The notes beneath the pieces were generated by a model. It worked only from the letters and a program-made list of their open reading frames with translations, did not search any database and was not told the DNA's origin. From positions 27,222 to 91,221 of the forward strand of contig NZBG01000034.1 of NCBI GenBank assembly GCA_002687795.1: a stretch of 64,000 nucleotides of DNA, read 5' to 3'. This DNA is from Candidatus Woesearchaeota archaeon. Its GTDB lineage: Archaea; Nanobdellota; Nanobdellia; Woesearchaeales; GCA-2687795. This document shows positions 1 through 9,751 of the stretch, piece by piece (the stretch's first letter is position 1; every line of letters starts with the position of its first letter). A program made the translations under genes and the position numbers.

Positions 1-1315
1 TGTCCTGCAGGACATGGTTGCTGCTTAAAACCTGGTTCACATCCTGCATCTTGGTTGCCCTGTAAGGGCTGTAGCCAAACACCATCAGGTTGAGTATTAC
101 CAGGGCTGATATAATCCCAAACAATATATATTCAGCTTTTTTGCCTTGTTTTCTTTTTATATTGGCCAAAAGATAATGGGTGCCTATGCCAGCTAAAGCA
201 GAGCCTCCAAAGACATATATTATCAGCGTTCTCGTCAGATACCTGAAGCTGCTAAACCCAGGCACATATCTCCATAGAAGATAGAAAAGAAAAGAGCCGC
301 TTACAAGGAATAATGATATGATTATAATGGAGGTAAAAAAGAGGGTGTATCTGCTCTTTAAGCCTTTATACACCCCAAAGGCTGCCAGCAGGAAAGCTAT
401 TATTCCCAGGTGGTATGCTCCTCCGGGCTTCCTTGCCTCAAAAAAACCTTCCATTGGCTGGACTAATGAGCTGAAGAAATCCTTGGGCGCTATCTTTCTC
501 CCTGAGGCAACCTCCCATGGCCTTCTTTCCTTGCCGCTCATGTCAAGGAACTCTTTGCCTGGAAGAACCCTCTGCAATGATAAGCCCAGGAATATTATGC
601 TAATAACAGCGCTGACCAGCATGGCTTTGACTATCTTCTTCTGGAGATTTTTTCCAATCAGATATACCAGGATATATACGCCAAATATAAAAACTGTCCA
701 TAGGGTTGCCTTTAGGTCAGGCCCCACTCTCAACTGGAGCCCAAGCAATATTGCTGTGATTATGGAATACTTGAGCCAGTCCTTTGACTTAAGGGTTTTT
801 ATCATGAACAAAATGACCAGGGGCATAAAAACATAGCCATTAAGAGTATTCAGGTGCCCCATCTGGAACCTTCCTATCACCCAGCCGTTAAACATATACA
901 CAAGAGCGGAAATAAAGGCTGGCTTTGTTTTTTTTGTGATATACAAAATAAGGAAATACATAGCAACCCCCGAGAGGAATATGTCAAGCACATAGCTTAG
1001 TTTCACTGCATAGGAAGGCGAGCCTGTCAGCAGCAATATCACTCCGGTTATGCTGTCAACCCCTATAATATGTTTAAATAAAAAGGGATGGCCAGCAAAA
1101 AAATAGGGGCTCCATAAAGGCCAGAAATCTTTATATTCAAATATGGACTGCTTTAAGTTTTCCACCCTGGGCATATAGAACCCAACACCGTCTCCCCAGT
1201 AAAAATAATCCAGCCTGAGGAAGGACAGGAAAAAGAGCACAGTCATTAAGAGCAGAATGCCTACTAAGAAAATGCTTTCTTTATTGCTTTTTATTCTGTT
1301 AAGTATTTTTTGCAT
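1..1315 (-). CDS. YfhO-like multispanning membrane protein, C-terminus cut by window edge
   Basis: I read an open frame from an ATG at 1315-1313 to the left edge without a stop (about 438 codons), so the C-terminus lies outside the window. The protein starts MQKILNRIKSNKES, has a transmembrane segment at residues 14-34, then a luminal-type loop with WGDGVGFYMPRVE and PLWSPYFFAGHPFLFKH, followed by many further hydrophobic segments. The PLW-x-P-x(5)-G-x-P-F pattern recurs in the 780-residue protein at 7172-9514 (PLWYPHSQGGFPFFAHP), so the two are paralogs. YfhO/GT-C proteins are thought to transfer sugars from lipid-phosphate donors on the outer face of the membrane; that role here is inference. 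It lies downstream of the radical SAM gene at 1391 with a 75-base gap. Confidence 0.85.
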   Translation of the reverse strand, partial: MQKILNRIKSNKESIFLVGILLLMTVLFFLSFLRLDYFYWGDGVGFYMPRVENLKQSIFEYKDFWPLWSPYFFAGHPFLFKHIIGVDSITGVILLLTGSPSYAVKLSYVLDIFLSGVAMYFLILYITKKTKPAFISALVYMFNGWVIGRFQMGHLNTLNGYVFMPLVILFMIKTLKSKDWLKYSIITAILLGLQLRVGPDLKATLWTVFIFGVYILVYLIGKNLQKKIVKAMLVSAVISIIFLGLSLQRVLPGKEFLDMSGKERRPWEVASGRKIAPKDFFSSLVQPMEGFFEARKPGGAYHLGIIAFLLAAFGVYKGLKSRYTLFFTSIIIISLFLVSGSFLFYLLWRYVPGFSSFRYLTRTLIIYVFGGSALAGIGTHYLLANIKRKQGKKAEYILFGIISALVILNLMVFGYSPYRATKMQDVNQVLSSNHVLQD

Positions 1316-1390
1316 TTTAAATGAAAAATATCATTATCAACCTAAGGCTGAAATCATGTTTCGCTCAGGTCTGGCTTTGCCTTAGACAAC

Positions 1391-2806
1391 CTATTGTATT
1401 CTAAAAAATAATTTTAAACCACCAAACAGGTTTTTTAAATCTCCTAAAGATCTTATTCCGCCTATCTTTCTTAGGATATACTTTGGCCTCAAATAATATT
1501 CCCTGTATGCTCTTTTCTGCCAGTAAAGCACTCTCTCAGCATCAAGACCAGGCAGGTTCAGGACAGGAACATTGTCCTTGGAAACTAATGTAAAGTCCTT
1601 CCAGTCATAACCCTCTCTGAAATATCCTTTTTCCTTTGCTATATTATAGAAATCAGTTCCGGGGTATGGGGACGCTACCAGGAAAGCTGTTGTATCAGCG
1701 TCGAGCTCCTTGGCCAGCCTGATCGACTGTCTTATTGTCTCTTCTGTCTCCCCTATATAGCCAAACATGAAATTAACCGCCACATCAATGCCAACCTTTT
1801 TCACGAGCTTTACAGCCTCCTTTGCCTGCTCCAGGTTAACATTTTTCCTCATAGCCCTTAGGATATCTTTAGAGCCGCTTTCAATCCCAAACATGATTTT
1901 CTTGCATCCCGCGGATTTCATTTCCCTAAGCACATCCTCAGGGACAAAGTCTGTCCTTGACATGCAGACCCAGGCTATATTCAGCTTCCTTTTCTTGATT
2001 TCTCTGCATATCTCGATTGTCCTTTCTTTTAATGTTGTGAACAGCTCATCATGAAAATTGAATTCCCTTAGATTATATTTTTTCACGCATGTTTCAATCT
2101 CATCCACAAGGTTCTTCGGGCTTCTTGCCCTGTATCTTCTTTTCCATATCACATTGGGAATGCAGTAAGTGCAGTTGAAGGGGCAGCCTCTTGATGACAC
2201 TATTGAAGTGCCATGAAATTCGCTTACCTTTTTTGTGGGGGGTGCTGCATAAAGATGCTGCGGCATCAGGTCCCTCGCCGGAAAAGGCAATATATCAAGG
2301 TTATTTATAAATTCCCTTGGCCTTGTTTTTATTATCCTGCCGTTGTCCATAAAGACTATGCCCGCAACCTCATGCAGGTCCTTCTTTTTATCCAAAGCCT
2401 CAACCAGCTCGTAAAAGGTTATCTCTCCCTCGCCAGCCACTATGAAGTCTATGGGCTCTATCTTTATTGTTTCTTCCGGAAACACTGAAGGATGAGGCCC
2501 ACCGACTATTATTATTATATCTTTGGAAATCTTATTCTTGATTATATTTGCTATATCTATCACCTGCTGAAACGCAGGAGTGGGTGCGGTCATAGCTATA
2601 ATATCAGGGTTGATTTTTCTGATTTCCTTTTCCACCATTTCATATGACAGCTCAAGCGCCTCTGCATCAAGTATCTTACAGGAATGACTCGATTTCTCCC
2701 TAAGATAGGCTGCCAGATAGCCAAGATTAATAGGAGCGGACTTGCCGCCATGCCCTTCCAGCCCCCCGTATTCAGTAAACGGCGGGTTCAAAAACAATAC
2801 ATTCAT
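1391..2806 (-). CDS. B12-binding radical SAM protein (BchE-like), paralog 1
   Basis: This 471-residue protein has an N-terminal cobalamin-binding Rossmann-like domain (about 1-150, with FLNPP and GGPHPSVFPEETI) and a radical SAM domain (about 200-400). Its iron-sulfur cluster motif CxxxCxxC is at Cys208, Cys212 and Cys215. The classical DxHxxG cobalamin motif is absent; the matching place reads ILDAEAL, as in several B12 radical SAM enzymes that bind cobalamin without a lower His ligand. The C-terminal tail (about 430-471) carries YYLRPKYILRKIGGIRS, a pattern shared with the five paralogs in this window. Likely chemistry is C-methylation or another radical modification of a lipid or glycan intermediate; the substrate is unknown. 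GGGGGAAA sits just before the ATG as a ribosome site. It is 51 bases downstream of paralog 2. Confidence 0.9.
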   Translation of the reverse strand: MNVLFLNPPFTEYGGLEGHGGKSAPINLGYLAAYLREKSSHSCKILDAEALELSYEMVEKEIRKINPDIIAMTAPTPAFQQVIDIANIIKNKISKDIIIIVGGPHPSVFPEETIKIEPIDFIVAGEGEITFYELVEALDKKKDLHEVAGIVFMDNGRIIKTRPREFINNLDILPFPARDLMPQHLYAAPPTKKVSEFHGTSIVSSRGCPFNCTYCIPNVIWKRRYRARSPKNLVDEIETCVKKYNLREFNFHDELFTTLKERTIEICREIKKRKLNIAWVCMSRTDFVPEDVLREMKSAGCKKIMFGIESGSKDILRAMRKNVNLEQAKEAVKLVKKVGIDVAVNFMFGYIGETEETIRQSIRLAKELDADTTAFLVASPYPGTDFYNIAKEKGYFREGYDWKDFTLVSKDNVPVLNLPGLDAERVLYWQKRAYREYYLRPKYILRKIGGIRSLGDLKNLFGGLKLFFRIQ

Positions 2807-2857
2807 TTAATTTCCCCCTTGTGTTTTTCCTAGTTAAGCAGCAGGCTTTAGCCTATG

Positions 2858-4291
2858 CTATAGCCTAAACATCCTCAGCCCTGCCTTGACCTTTCTTTTA
2901 AGTTCAGGTATGGACCTTACATTCATAAGCTTTTTTATTATATAGCCTGGCCTTGTATAAAAATTCTTATAAGCATACATCAGCAACTCCATTAGTTCAT
3001 CTCTTGTAAGATTCTCTGTCCATAAAGGAGCCCTGAAATCTTTGGAAGGGTTCTCTGCAAACTCTTTCCATACATCAGTTTTTATAATCCCTTTCTCTAA
3101 TGCCATCTTGTAAAGCTCTGTTTCAGGAAAGGGCGTGGTCACTGAGAAAGATACAAAGTCTGGTTTAAGCTGTTTTGCAAAGTCAATGGTTTTAAGTATC
3201 TCTTCCCTCCCTTCACCCGGGGAGCCAATCATAAAGTAGGCAAGGGTTTCTATCTTTGCCTGCTTTGTCCATCTGAAAGCATCCTTTACCTGTTTTAAAG
3301 TAATGCCCTTCCCCAGATTATCCAATACTTTTTGGTCAGATGCCTCAACACCATAATGGATTCTTTCACAGCCTGCCTTCCTTAGCTTCAGCAGCATTTC
3401 CTTGTCAACCGTGTTGACTCTTGCCCTGATGTCCCAGCCAATGTCTAGTTTTCTCCTGCAGATTTCATCACAGATATCAATAACTCTCTGCCTGTCTATT
3501 GTAAATGTGTCATCATATATAAGAAATTCTTTAATGCCCATGCCAACGCATTCTTCCATTTCATCAACAACATTTTTTGCTGACCTTGCCCTGAACATCT
3601 TCCCTAAATGCGGCCTGTCGCAGTAAGTACATTTGTAAGGGCAGCCTCTGGAGGTTATCATCGTTGTGACCGGGCTCCTTTTGGCCAGAAGCGAGGTATA
3701 TTTCTGGTGGGGAGTAAGTTTTCTCGCCGGGAAGGGCAGCATGTCAAGGTTTTCAATAAAATCCCTTGCTCCTGTGTTTACAGCGTTTCCGTTGCTGTCT
3801 TTGAACACAATGCCTTTTATTTCCCTTAGTTTATCCTGGCTGCTGGTGTTGTCAAGGCTGCCAATGTTATTAAGCAGATCAGTAAACGCATGCTCACCTT
3901 CCCCGAGGATAACATAATCCACGCAGGAAAGGTTTATTGTTTCATATGGAAAGATGTTTGCATGGGGCCCGCCAAGGATAACCTTTATTCCAGGATTTAT
4001 CTTTTTAACAATCTCAGCGGTCTTAATAACATCCATCAATGTAAATGTCATTGCCTGTATGCCCACTATATCAGGCATGAAGTCTTCTATCTTATTTCCT
4101 ATATCCTTATAATCCATTTCCTCGACCTGGGAATCCAGAATCTCAATATGGTGCTTGCTATGCTCTATGGCATAAGAGGATAAGTACAAAAGCCCTAAAG
4201 GGGGGTTATAGCCCCTCTCTTCGTCGAGAAACATAGGGCTGTCTGACATGATCATGTCCTCCATTGGCGGGTTTATTAACAATACTTTCAT
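2858..4291 (-). CDS. B12-binding radical SAM protein, paralog 2
   Basis: This 477-residue protein has the same build as its neighbours: a B12-binding domain (1-160, with LLINPP and LGGPHANIFPYETI), then a radical SAM core with Cys217, Cys221 and Cys224 in TSRGCPYKCTYC. Downstream are the usual SAM-contact stretches GVEASDQKVLDNLGKG and GSPGEGREE. The C-terminal tail reads FYTRPGYIIKKL. DxHxxG is missing (ILDSQVEE). It lies 17 bases after the deacetylase gene in what appears to be one transcript with paralogs 1 and 3. Substrate unknown. The two neighbouring paralogs are clearly diverged from it, so this is not a recent duplication, and each may act on a different position or compound. Confidence 0.9.
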   Translation of the reverse strand: MKVLLINPPMEDMIMSDSPMFLDEERGYNPPLGLLYLSSYAIEHSKHHIEILDSQVEEMDYKDIGNKIEDFMPDIVGIQAMTFTLMDVIKTAEIVKKINPGIKVILGGPHANIFPYETINLSCVDYVILGEGEHAFTDLLNNIGSLDNTSSQDKLREIKGIVFKDSNGNAVNTGARDFIENLDMLPFPARKLTPHQKYTSLLAKRSPVTTMITSRGCPYKCTYCDRPHLGKMFRARSAKNVVDEMEECVGMGIKEFLIYDDTFTIDRQRVIDICDEICRRKLDIGWDIRARVNTVDKEMLLKLRKAGCERIHYGVEASDQKVLDNLGKGITLKQVKDAFRWTKQAKIETLAYFMIGSPGEGREEILKTIDFAKQLKPDFVSFSVTTPFPETELYKMALEKGIIKTDVWKEFAENPSKDFRAPLWTENLTRDELMELLMYAYKNFYTRPGYIIKKLMNVRSIPELKRKVKAGLRMFRL

Positions 4292-4308
4292 TTTGGTTGT
4301 AGTGAATA

Positions 4309-5607
4309 TTAGTGCGTTTTTATTAGTTTTTGTTTTGAGTACTCTGCAAGCTCTTTCATGGTAATGACCCAGGCACTTCTGTCGTTTCTTATATACTTAA
4401 GAAAATCATGGTAAGCCTTTAGATTTTTCCTGTTTCCTGAAAGGTGGGACTCAGGATGGGTGTTTATCACAGCAACTCCCCCAACTTTTTTGATAAACTC
4501 CAGCTTATTGGCCCATGTCTTTACCATCTTTTCCATGTTATAAGACCTGAACAGCAGCCTTGCATCCTGCGGGAGGGTTAAGGGAATCTCAACAAGGCCG
4601 TCTATCATATAAGGAAAGACTGTGCAGCAGCCGTTCCTTTCTGATATCTGTGAATCCTTCTCGGTGTCTACAGAACTTGAATCATAAAGATAGCCATTCT
4701 TTTCAAGAAGGCTGTACAGCCTCTCGCTCCTTAACAGGCATGGGCTTCTAAAACCTTTTATCTTTAGCTTTTCTTTCAGCCTTGCCATGCTGTTAAACCT
4801 CTTTTCGATTTTTTTATCATCAAGAGATATCAGTTTGTTGTCATGGTTATAGCCATGGAGCAGTATCTCATCACCTTTCTTGATAAGGCTGTCTAACAAT
4901 CTAAAGTCAATCTTATAGTGATTGGAGACTATGCTCCATGAAGAAACAAGACTATATTTCCTCTCGATCTTCGAGATAAGAGGAATTCTCTTAAACCCTC
5001 CCCCCGTCTCAACATCATGGCTTAAGCAGATAACATACTTCTTATTTTTCGGCCAGATATCCAGTTTTATTTTTCTGCCTTCTATGGCCTCTATGCATTT
5101 CAGCAGCACATGCCTTAATAGTTCCACAGACTTTTCAACAGGCCAGGAAGGAAAATTCTTTTCTTTCCTGAACATAAACAGGATTTTCTTCATAAGCTTT
5201 CTTGAACTGCCGGGCAGAATATGGAAATGGACAGGCAGGTATGTATACAGCCTTCTCTTTGGCCTGTAATACCTTTCTTTCATAAGGAATTTTATTGTTT
5301 CCACAGGGTCGAAATTGAATATTATCCTGTTCCCTTTCTTGACTATAAGAGGAATATCCTGGTTCCTTATTCTGGAATGAAGGAGAACCTCGCCTTTGGT
5401 TTCATTGCGGTATATCTTTGGAATAAAAACATGAATATGCTCTTTCTCTTTTACCCATTCAGGCCTTATTTTGGGGTTTAATATCAGCCTTGCTGTTGTA
5501 TTTCTGTATAGGACTGTATTCTTATTAACAAAAACACCATGCCCATTGCCTTCTCCAAGAGGCTTTACTTTCCTGTAATACCTTTCCCAAAAATCTTTGA
5601 TTGCCAT
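4309..5607 (-). CDS. NodB-type polysaccharide deacetylase-like protein
   Basis: I choose the ATG at 5607-5605 (432 residues, MAIKDFWERYYRK) rather than an upstream ATG at 5664. It starts 4 bases after the stop of the radical SAM gene, and the paralog at 45172 begins with a matching MSISNFWK. The N-terminal half (about 1-185) is an unassigned domain. The C-terminal half has NodB-like motifs: SHDVETG (Asp198, Glu200), HGYNH (His251, His255) and GFRSP (Arg287). Such enzymes are metal-dependent and remove N- or O-acetyl groups from glycans. No signal peptide is seen, so a cytoplasmic or membrane-face lipid-linked substrate is more likely than a secreted polymer. The variant HDVET in place of the usual DD pair makes the exact reaction uncertain. 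Confidence 0.78.
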   Translation of the reverse strand: MAIKDFWERYYRKVKPLGEGNGHGVFVNKNTVLYRNTTARLILNPKIRPEWVKEKEHIHVFIPKIYRNETKGEVLLHSRIRNQDIPLIVKKGNRIIFNFDPVETIKFLMKERYYRPKRRLYTYLPVHFHILPGSSRKLMKKILFMFRKEKNFPSWPVEKSVELLRHVLLKCIEAIEGRKIKLDIWPKNKKYVICLSHDVETGGGFKRIPLISKIERKYSLVSSWSIVSNHYKIDFRLLDSLIKKGDEILLHGYNHDNKLISLDDKKIEKRFNSMARLKEKLKIKGFRSPCLLRSERLYSLLEKNGYLYDSSSVDTEKDSQISERNGCCTVFPYMIDGLVEIPLTLPQDARLLFRSYNMEKMVKTWANKLEFIKKVGGVAVINTHPESHLSGNRKNLKAYHDFLKYIRNDRSAWVITMKELAEYSKQKLIKTH

Positions 5608-5611
5608 ATTA

Positions 5612-7057
5612 CTAAGCCCTGCTTTGAAAAACTCCGCTCTTTTTCTTTCTTCCCAGGACAACACTGTTAAAGAAGGCTATACTGTTTCTGATGCCGGCTT
5701 TTAACCCTGCCCTTGTCAGATTATACCATATTCTCCTGGGAGTGAAGTAAAATATCAGGAACCCAAGCCTTTGGTAATTAATGATGTCCTTTCTCTTCAG
5801 GTTGTTTACTTCAATCACCGGCGTGCTGTACCTGATGTACTTAGAATAATCCTCAGAAATCAGCTTTAAGCCATTCTCTCCTTTCTTTGCCATCTCATAA
5901 AGAGGAGTGCCGGGGTAGGGCACGTTAATATAGAGGTAAAGCTGGTCGCAGTTTTTTAGCCTTCTCATAAACCTTAAGGTTTTCATAACAGTTTTCTTGG
6001 TTTCCCCCGGATGGCCTATTATTGCTGATGCTCTTGTTTCCAGCCCTAAACCTTTTGATATCCTAAATGCGTCTTTTATCTGCTGGAAGCTTACTTCCTT
6101 GTTAATCTTTTTTAAGATCTCTTCATCTCCTGTCTCAACACCATAAGAGACCCTGACAAGACCGGCTTTTTTCATTAAAGACAGTATATCCTTGTCAACA
6201 CAGTCAACCCTTGTATGGCATTCCCATGTTATCCTTATGTTTCTCCTTATTATTTCATTGCAAAGCTCTGCCACCACCTTTTTGTTTGCTGTCATTGTAA
6301 GGTCCACAAAGTAAAAATGCTTTATGCCAAGAGCAGTGCATTCTTCAATCTCATCGCAAACATTCTCCTTGCTTCTTACCCTGAAGGAAGGGAACAAGGC
6401 AGTCTCAGGGCAGTAAAGGCATTTAAAGGGGCAGCCTCTTGTGCTCATGATTGTTGAGATTCTTACAAGGCCTTTGCCCACCACGCTCATCCTGTACCTG
6501 TCCAGGTCAAGGAGCTTTCTGTTAGGAAAAGGCAGCTTATCAAGATAATTGTTAATGGACCTTGGCTCAGTCTTAACAATTTCCCCAGCCTTGTTCTTGT
6601 AGATTATGCCTCTTATATCCCTTATTTCCTTATTCTGCTCTATAGCATTAACCAGCTCAGGGAATGTCTCTTCCCCTTCCCCTATAACGCCATAGTCAAA
6701 GATAGATGATTTGATAAAAGGGTCTCTGTTAAGCACTGTAATATGCGGCCCTCCTATAGCCAGAACTGCATTGGATATGTTTTTTATATGCTGGGCAAGC
6801 CTGATTGTCTCATTTATCTGGGGCAGTGTGCATGTAAAGCCTATGAGCTGCGGGTTCCATGACTTTATAATATTGTCAAGCTCTTCCATTGAATCAATAG
6901 CTTCCGAGTCAATAATCTTTACTTCATGGCCATGTTTTTCAAGAGCTGAAGCAAGGTAACAGAGGCCAAGAGGCGGGTGTAATACAGCAACCTCTGCAGC
7001 TGCAACAAAGTTTCCATATACAGATTTCCATGTTGGGTTAATAAGCAAAACTTTCAT
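5612..7057 (-). CDS. B12-binding radical SAM protein, paralog 3
   Basis: This 481-residue protein has a cobalamin-binding domain at 1-150 (LLINPTW, IGGPHITVLN) and a radical SAM domain with Cys209, Cys213 and Cys216 in STRGCPFKCLYC. The DxHxxG motif is absent (IIDSEAID). The C-terminal tail (FYFTPRRIWYNL) is a divergent form of the one in the other paralogs. It is the first gene of the run 7057-1391: an A/T-rich TATA-like stretch (minus-strand reading near 7089-7100) precedes the ATG, and a 114-base gap separates it from the YfhO-like gene at 7172. Role: radical modification, possibly methylation, of a glycan or lipid; inferred only from family and setting. Confidence 0.9.
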   Translation of the reverse strand: MKVLLINPTWKSVYGNFVAAAEVAVLHPPLGLCYLASALEKHGHEVKIIDSEAIDSMEELDNIIKSWNPQLIGFTCTLPQINETIRLAQHIKNISNAVLAIGGPHITVLNRDPFIKSSIFDYGVIGEGEETFPELVNAIEQNKEIRDIRGIIYKNKAGEIVKTEPRSINNYLDKLPFPNRKLLDLDRYRMSVVGKGLVRISTIMSTRGCPFKCLYCPETALFPSFRVRSKENVCDEIEECTALGIKHFYFVDLTMTANKKVVAELCNEIIRRNIRITWECHTRVDCVDKDILSLMKKAGLVRVSYGVETGDEEILKKINKEVSFQQIKDAFRISKGLGLETRASAIIGHPGETKKTVMKTLRFMRRLKNCDQLYLYINVPYPGTPLYEMAKKGENGLKLISEDYSKYIRYSTPVIEVNNLKRKDIINYQRLGFLIFYFTPRRIWYNLTRAGLKAGIRNSIAFFNSVVLGRKKKSGVFQSRA

Positions 7058-7171
7058 TTTTAGCTGGTTATTTAGTAAAAAACCTCCTCTATAAAAATAT
7101 TTATTACATAATAGTGACCATTCCAGATTCCTTTATAAAACTTATTGTAATTTGTCAGAAAAAGGCTTGAT

Positions 7172-9514
7172 TTAGCCTGTAACCTGTCTTCTAGAACCAT
7201 AAGCCAATAACAGAATTACCAAAACCAAGGTAACAGAAAATATCACAAGCCCTTTCTTAAAAGAGCCAGGCTGGTATTTAAAGAGCAATTCACCTGATTC
7301 TCCTTCAAGGTACACTGCAGAGTTCATCCCATTAGCCCTATAAATATTCCTTTCTTTATTATCTATCTCTGGCTCCCAGCCCTGGAACATATGGAATTTC
7401 TCTGAGAGCACTAACCAGCCAACCTCTTCATCAAGCTCCATAATAATTTTATTGGGTGAATAATAGTTTATATCAATTTCTTTAACATCCCTGTAATCGC
7501 CTTTAAAAGAGCTTAGCAAAGAATCTATTCTCTCCTGGGATATGGAATCTTCACCCTTGACTATGTTTGGCAGGATAATGCCTCCCGAGCTATCATACTG
7601 ATTTAGTATAAAGAGCGAGCCCTGGTCTATAGACCCCTGGGTTAAAACAACAGCATTAAATCTTTTAAGGAAATCCAGTTCATAGTTATTCACCTTTTCA
7701 TAAGCCATAACTATCACAGTGTTAGAAGGGTCAAAATTTTCATTTGCCATTAATGCATATGCTATCCCATCTACTGCATCCTTGCTGCCCAAAATCAAGA
7801 TGCTGTGCTCAGCAAGATAAGCCCTTGGCAGATAAAGCTCATTATAATACAGGTAAGGGCCATTAATGCCAAAGTCGGTGTTGCGGTCTTCGTATTTATT
7901 GCATAATTCAAAGTTATCAAATTTAGTTACAAACCTTAACCCTGTAATGTTAACAGGTTCATTTGAGTAAAGGTATTTTGTGTTAAGCATGCCATAGAAC
8001 TTTGCTGGGAAAGAGTGCGCTATCCCTAGGAAGGTATACATCTCAGGAATCCATGTGCCAATCCCGCCGTAAAGCATCTGCAGGTCAAGCAAAGAAATCA
8101 TGGCAGGGGCAACCCCTGCATGGCTTTTTGTTTTAATATTGCTTATCCTGAAAACTCCTTCTTCTTTGCTTAGGTTTTGCAGAAGGTAATTATTCTGGAG
8201 GCAGGAATTAAAGAACTGGCCTCTCTCAGAGTTTATCCTCCCGCCTTTTATATACCCTGAAACAAAAAACAGGTCAGCTATCACAATGGCAGCAACTAAG
8301 AGATATAGCAGATTAATATGTTTTTTGTTGAATCTTTTGCCTAACTTATTAAACATAACAGAGCAGCCAATGCCTATTAACACAGAGGTGGCAAAACAGT
8401 ACAGGTACATGCTCCTGTCCAGGTGATGAAGCCTGTTGAACATCGGTACAAATTTCCAGAAAAGATACCAGAAAGGTGTTGGAGCTGCAATAAGCAGGGT
8501 GAGGATAATAAGCAGAACAAGGCTCATAACAGTTCTCTTTTTCCAGAGAGATAAGGAGAACAAAAGCAGGAAGAATCCTGAGAATCCCAATTTAATAATA
8601 TGGTTGTGCGGGATATTTCTTATGCTCCCTTCTATAGGAACCAAGAGCGCCTGGAAAAAGTCAGGAAAGTCTTTGATATTATTTTCCAGGTTGGCGCCGT
8701 CAATGCTTCTTTCATAGCTAAAGACATCAACCTGTTTCTTGCTGCTTGCTTCATTATATTCCAAGAGAGGAAATAACTTAATAGAGAACAGCCCGAGAAA
8801 CACAAATAATATTACTATGCTTACTAAAGCAACCTTGACTAATCTTTTAGAGATATTTTTTGTGAAAGTATATACAAAAAAAAACGATAAGAAAAGGAGA
8901 ACCATAAACAATGAGAAGTCATAACCATTGCCGAGAAACTGTATAGACAGCAGTATCCCTGTTATAACAGCGTTCTTTAACCATTCTTTTTTTGTGACTG
9001 ACCTCCATAAAAAGAGAAATATCAGGGGGGCCATGAAATATACATGCATTGTTTCCGTGGGGTCGCCCATAGCCCTGACTGCAAAGGGCCCGAACATATA
9101 GAAAAGGGCTGAGATAAAAGCAAACCTTGACTTAATATTGAGGTTGAGCATAAGGATATACATGAACAGCCCGGAAACTAATATGCCAAGAAGCTGTGAG
9201 ACATTAAATATGCCTATAGGAGAAGATACCAGCAAAGAAACCAAAGATGCCATGGAAAAAATAGGAAAGGTTGGATGCGCAAAAAAGGGAAACCCTCCTT
9301 GGGAATGGGGATACCATAAAGGGAACTGATGATATTCAAGAACAGATTTTCTTACAAATGAAAGGGGGCCTACGCTGCCGCTTAAAGGGTCGCCTCTCCT
9401 GACATTTGTGAAGCTCAGGTAATCCCAGTATCTTGAACAAGTGAGAGCTATAAATATTAAGATTATAATTATATGTATCTTGTTCTTTACAAAAAAGTCT
9501 TTTATTTTTTTCAT
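7172..9514 (-). CDS. YfhO-like GT-C membrane protein
   Basis: This 780-residue protein has about a dozen transmembrane segments in the first 430 residues, a soluble region (about 430-740) and a final transmembrane helix near 750-772 followed by a basic tail. The first outer loop holds RRGDPLSGSVGPLSFVRKS and PLWYPHSQGGFPFFAHP, the acidic and PLW features typical of YfhO/GT-C enzymes. Bacterial YfhO proteins add sugars to surface polymers from undecaprenyl-phosphate-sugar. An equivalent use of a dolichyl-type donor made by the GT2 at 9752 is plausible but not shown. The size fits YfhO (about 800-860 residues). It is paralogous to the partial gene at 1-1315. The gene is divergent from the GT2 at 9752. 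Confidence 0.82.
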   Translation of the reverse strand: MKKIKDFFVKNKIHIIIILIFIALTCSRYWDYLSFTNVRRGDPLSGSVGPLSFVRKSVLEYHQFPLWYPHSQGGFPFFAHPTFPIFSMASLVSLLVSSPIGIFNVSQLLGILVSGLFMYILMLNLNIKSRFAFISALFYMFGPFAVRAMGDPTETMHVYFMAPLIFLFLWRSVTKKEWLKNAVITGILLSIQFLGNGYDFSLFMVLLFLSFFFVYTFTKNISKRLVKVALVSIVILFVFLGLFSIKLFPLLEYNEASSKKQVDVFSYERSIDGANLENNIKDFPDFFQALLVPIEGSIRNIPHNHIIKLGFSGFFLLLFSLSLWKKRTVMSLVLLIILTLLIAAPTPFWYLFWKFVPMFNRLHHLDRSMYLYCFATSVLIGIGCSVMFNKLGKRFNKKHINLLYLLVAAIVIADLFFVSGYIKGGRINSERGQFFNSCLQNNYLLQNLSKEEGVFRISNIKTKSHAGVAPAMISLLDLQMLYGGIGTWIPEMYTFLGIAHSFPAKFYGMLNTKYLYSNEPVNITGLRFVTKFDNFELCNKYEDRNTDFGINGPYLYYNELYLPRAYLAEHSILILGSKDAVDGIAYALMANENFDPSNTVIVMAYEKVNNYELDFLKRFNAVVLTQGSIDQGSLFILNQYDSSGGIILPNIVKGEDSISQERIDSLLSSFKGDYRDVKEIDINYYSPNKIIMELDEEVGWLVLSEKFHMFQGWEPEIDNKERNIYRANGMNSAVYLEGESGELLFKYQPGSFKKGLVIFSVTLVLVILLLAYGSRRQVTG

Positions 9515-9751
9515 TCGCAGAGAGTATTTTCCTTAACTGTGAGAATAGTACCTACGCAACTGGCGTTGCGTAGCTACATCCTCCCCATTATCGCAAATGA
9601 AGTATCGAGGGCCCACCCCTAACAATGGACATTTAAACATGCTACTTGCGTAGATACTGGAGTATTAGATAATCATATAAATATTTGTTGATGAATTGAC
9701 TGTCATACCACAAAAACATTAATAAATAACTGCTCAATCTATTCACTAAGA
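9515..9751. other. Divergent intergenic region with hairpin
   Basis: These 237 bases separate the YfhO-like gene (minus) and the GT2 gene (plus). The region holds a perfect hairpin at 9552-9573 and, further on, a related stretch near 9651-9664 that repeats part of it (CTACTTGCGTAG). Before the plus-strand ATG lies TTAATAAATAA (about 9718-9730), a TATA-like element 22-34 bases upstream. I see no reading frame with coding character and no RNA gene. Confidence 0.5.
9552..9573. repeat. Perfect 9-bp hairpin
   Basis: CTACGCAAC, loop TGGC, GTTGCGTAG. Three further flanking pairs form after one mismatch (9548-9550 with 9575-9577). No T-run follows, so a simple terminator is unlikely. Geometry resembles the hairpin rows at 26142, 53301 and 63783. 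Confidence 0.6.

Noticed and set aside
318..836. 172-codon plus-strand open frame
   Set aside because: Lies wholly within the minus-strand YfhO-like gene and its reading shows no domain or promoter; a shadow frame.
1391..2806. Assignment of the B12 radical SAM proteins to GDGT ring synthases or HpnP
   Set aside because: The general class fits, but I cannot see features specific to those enzymes, so no gene symbol is given.
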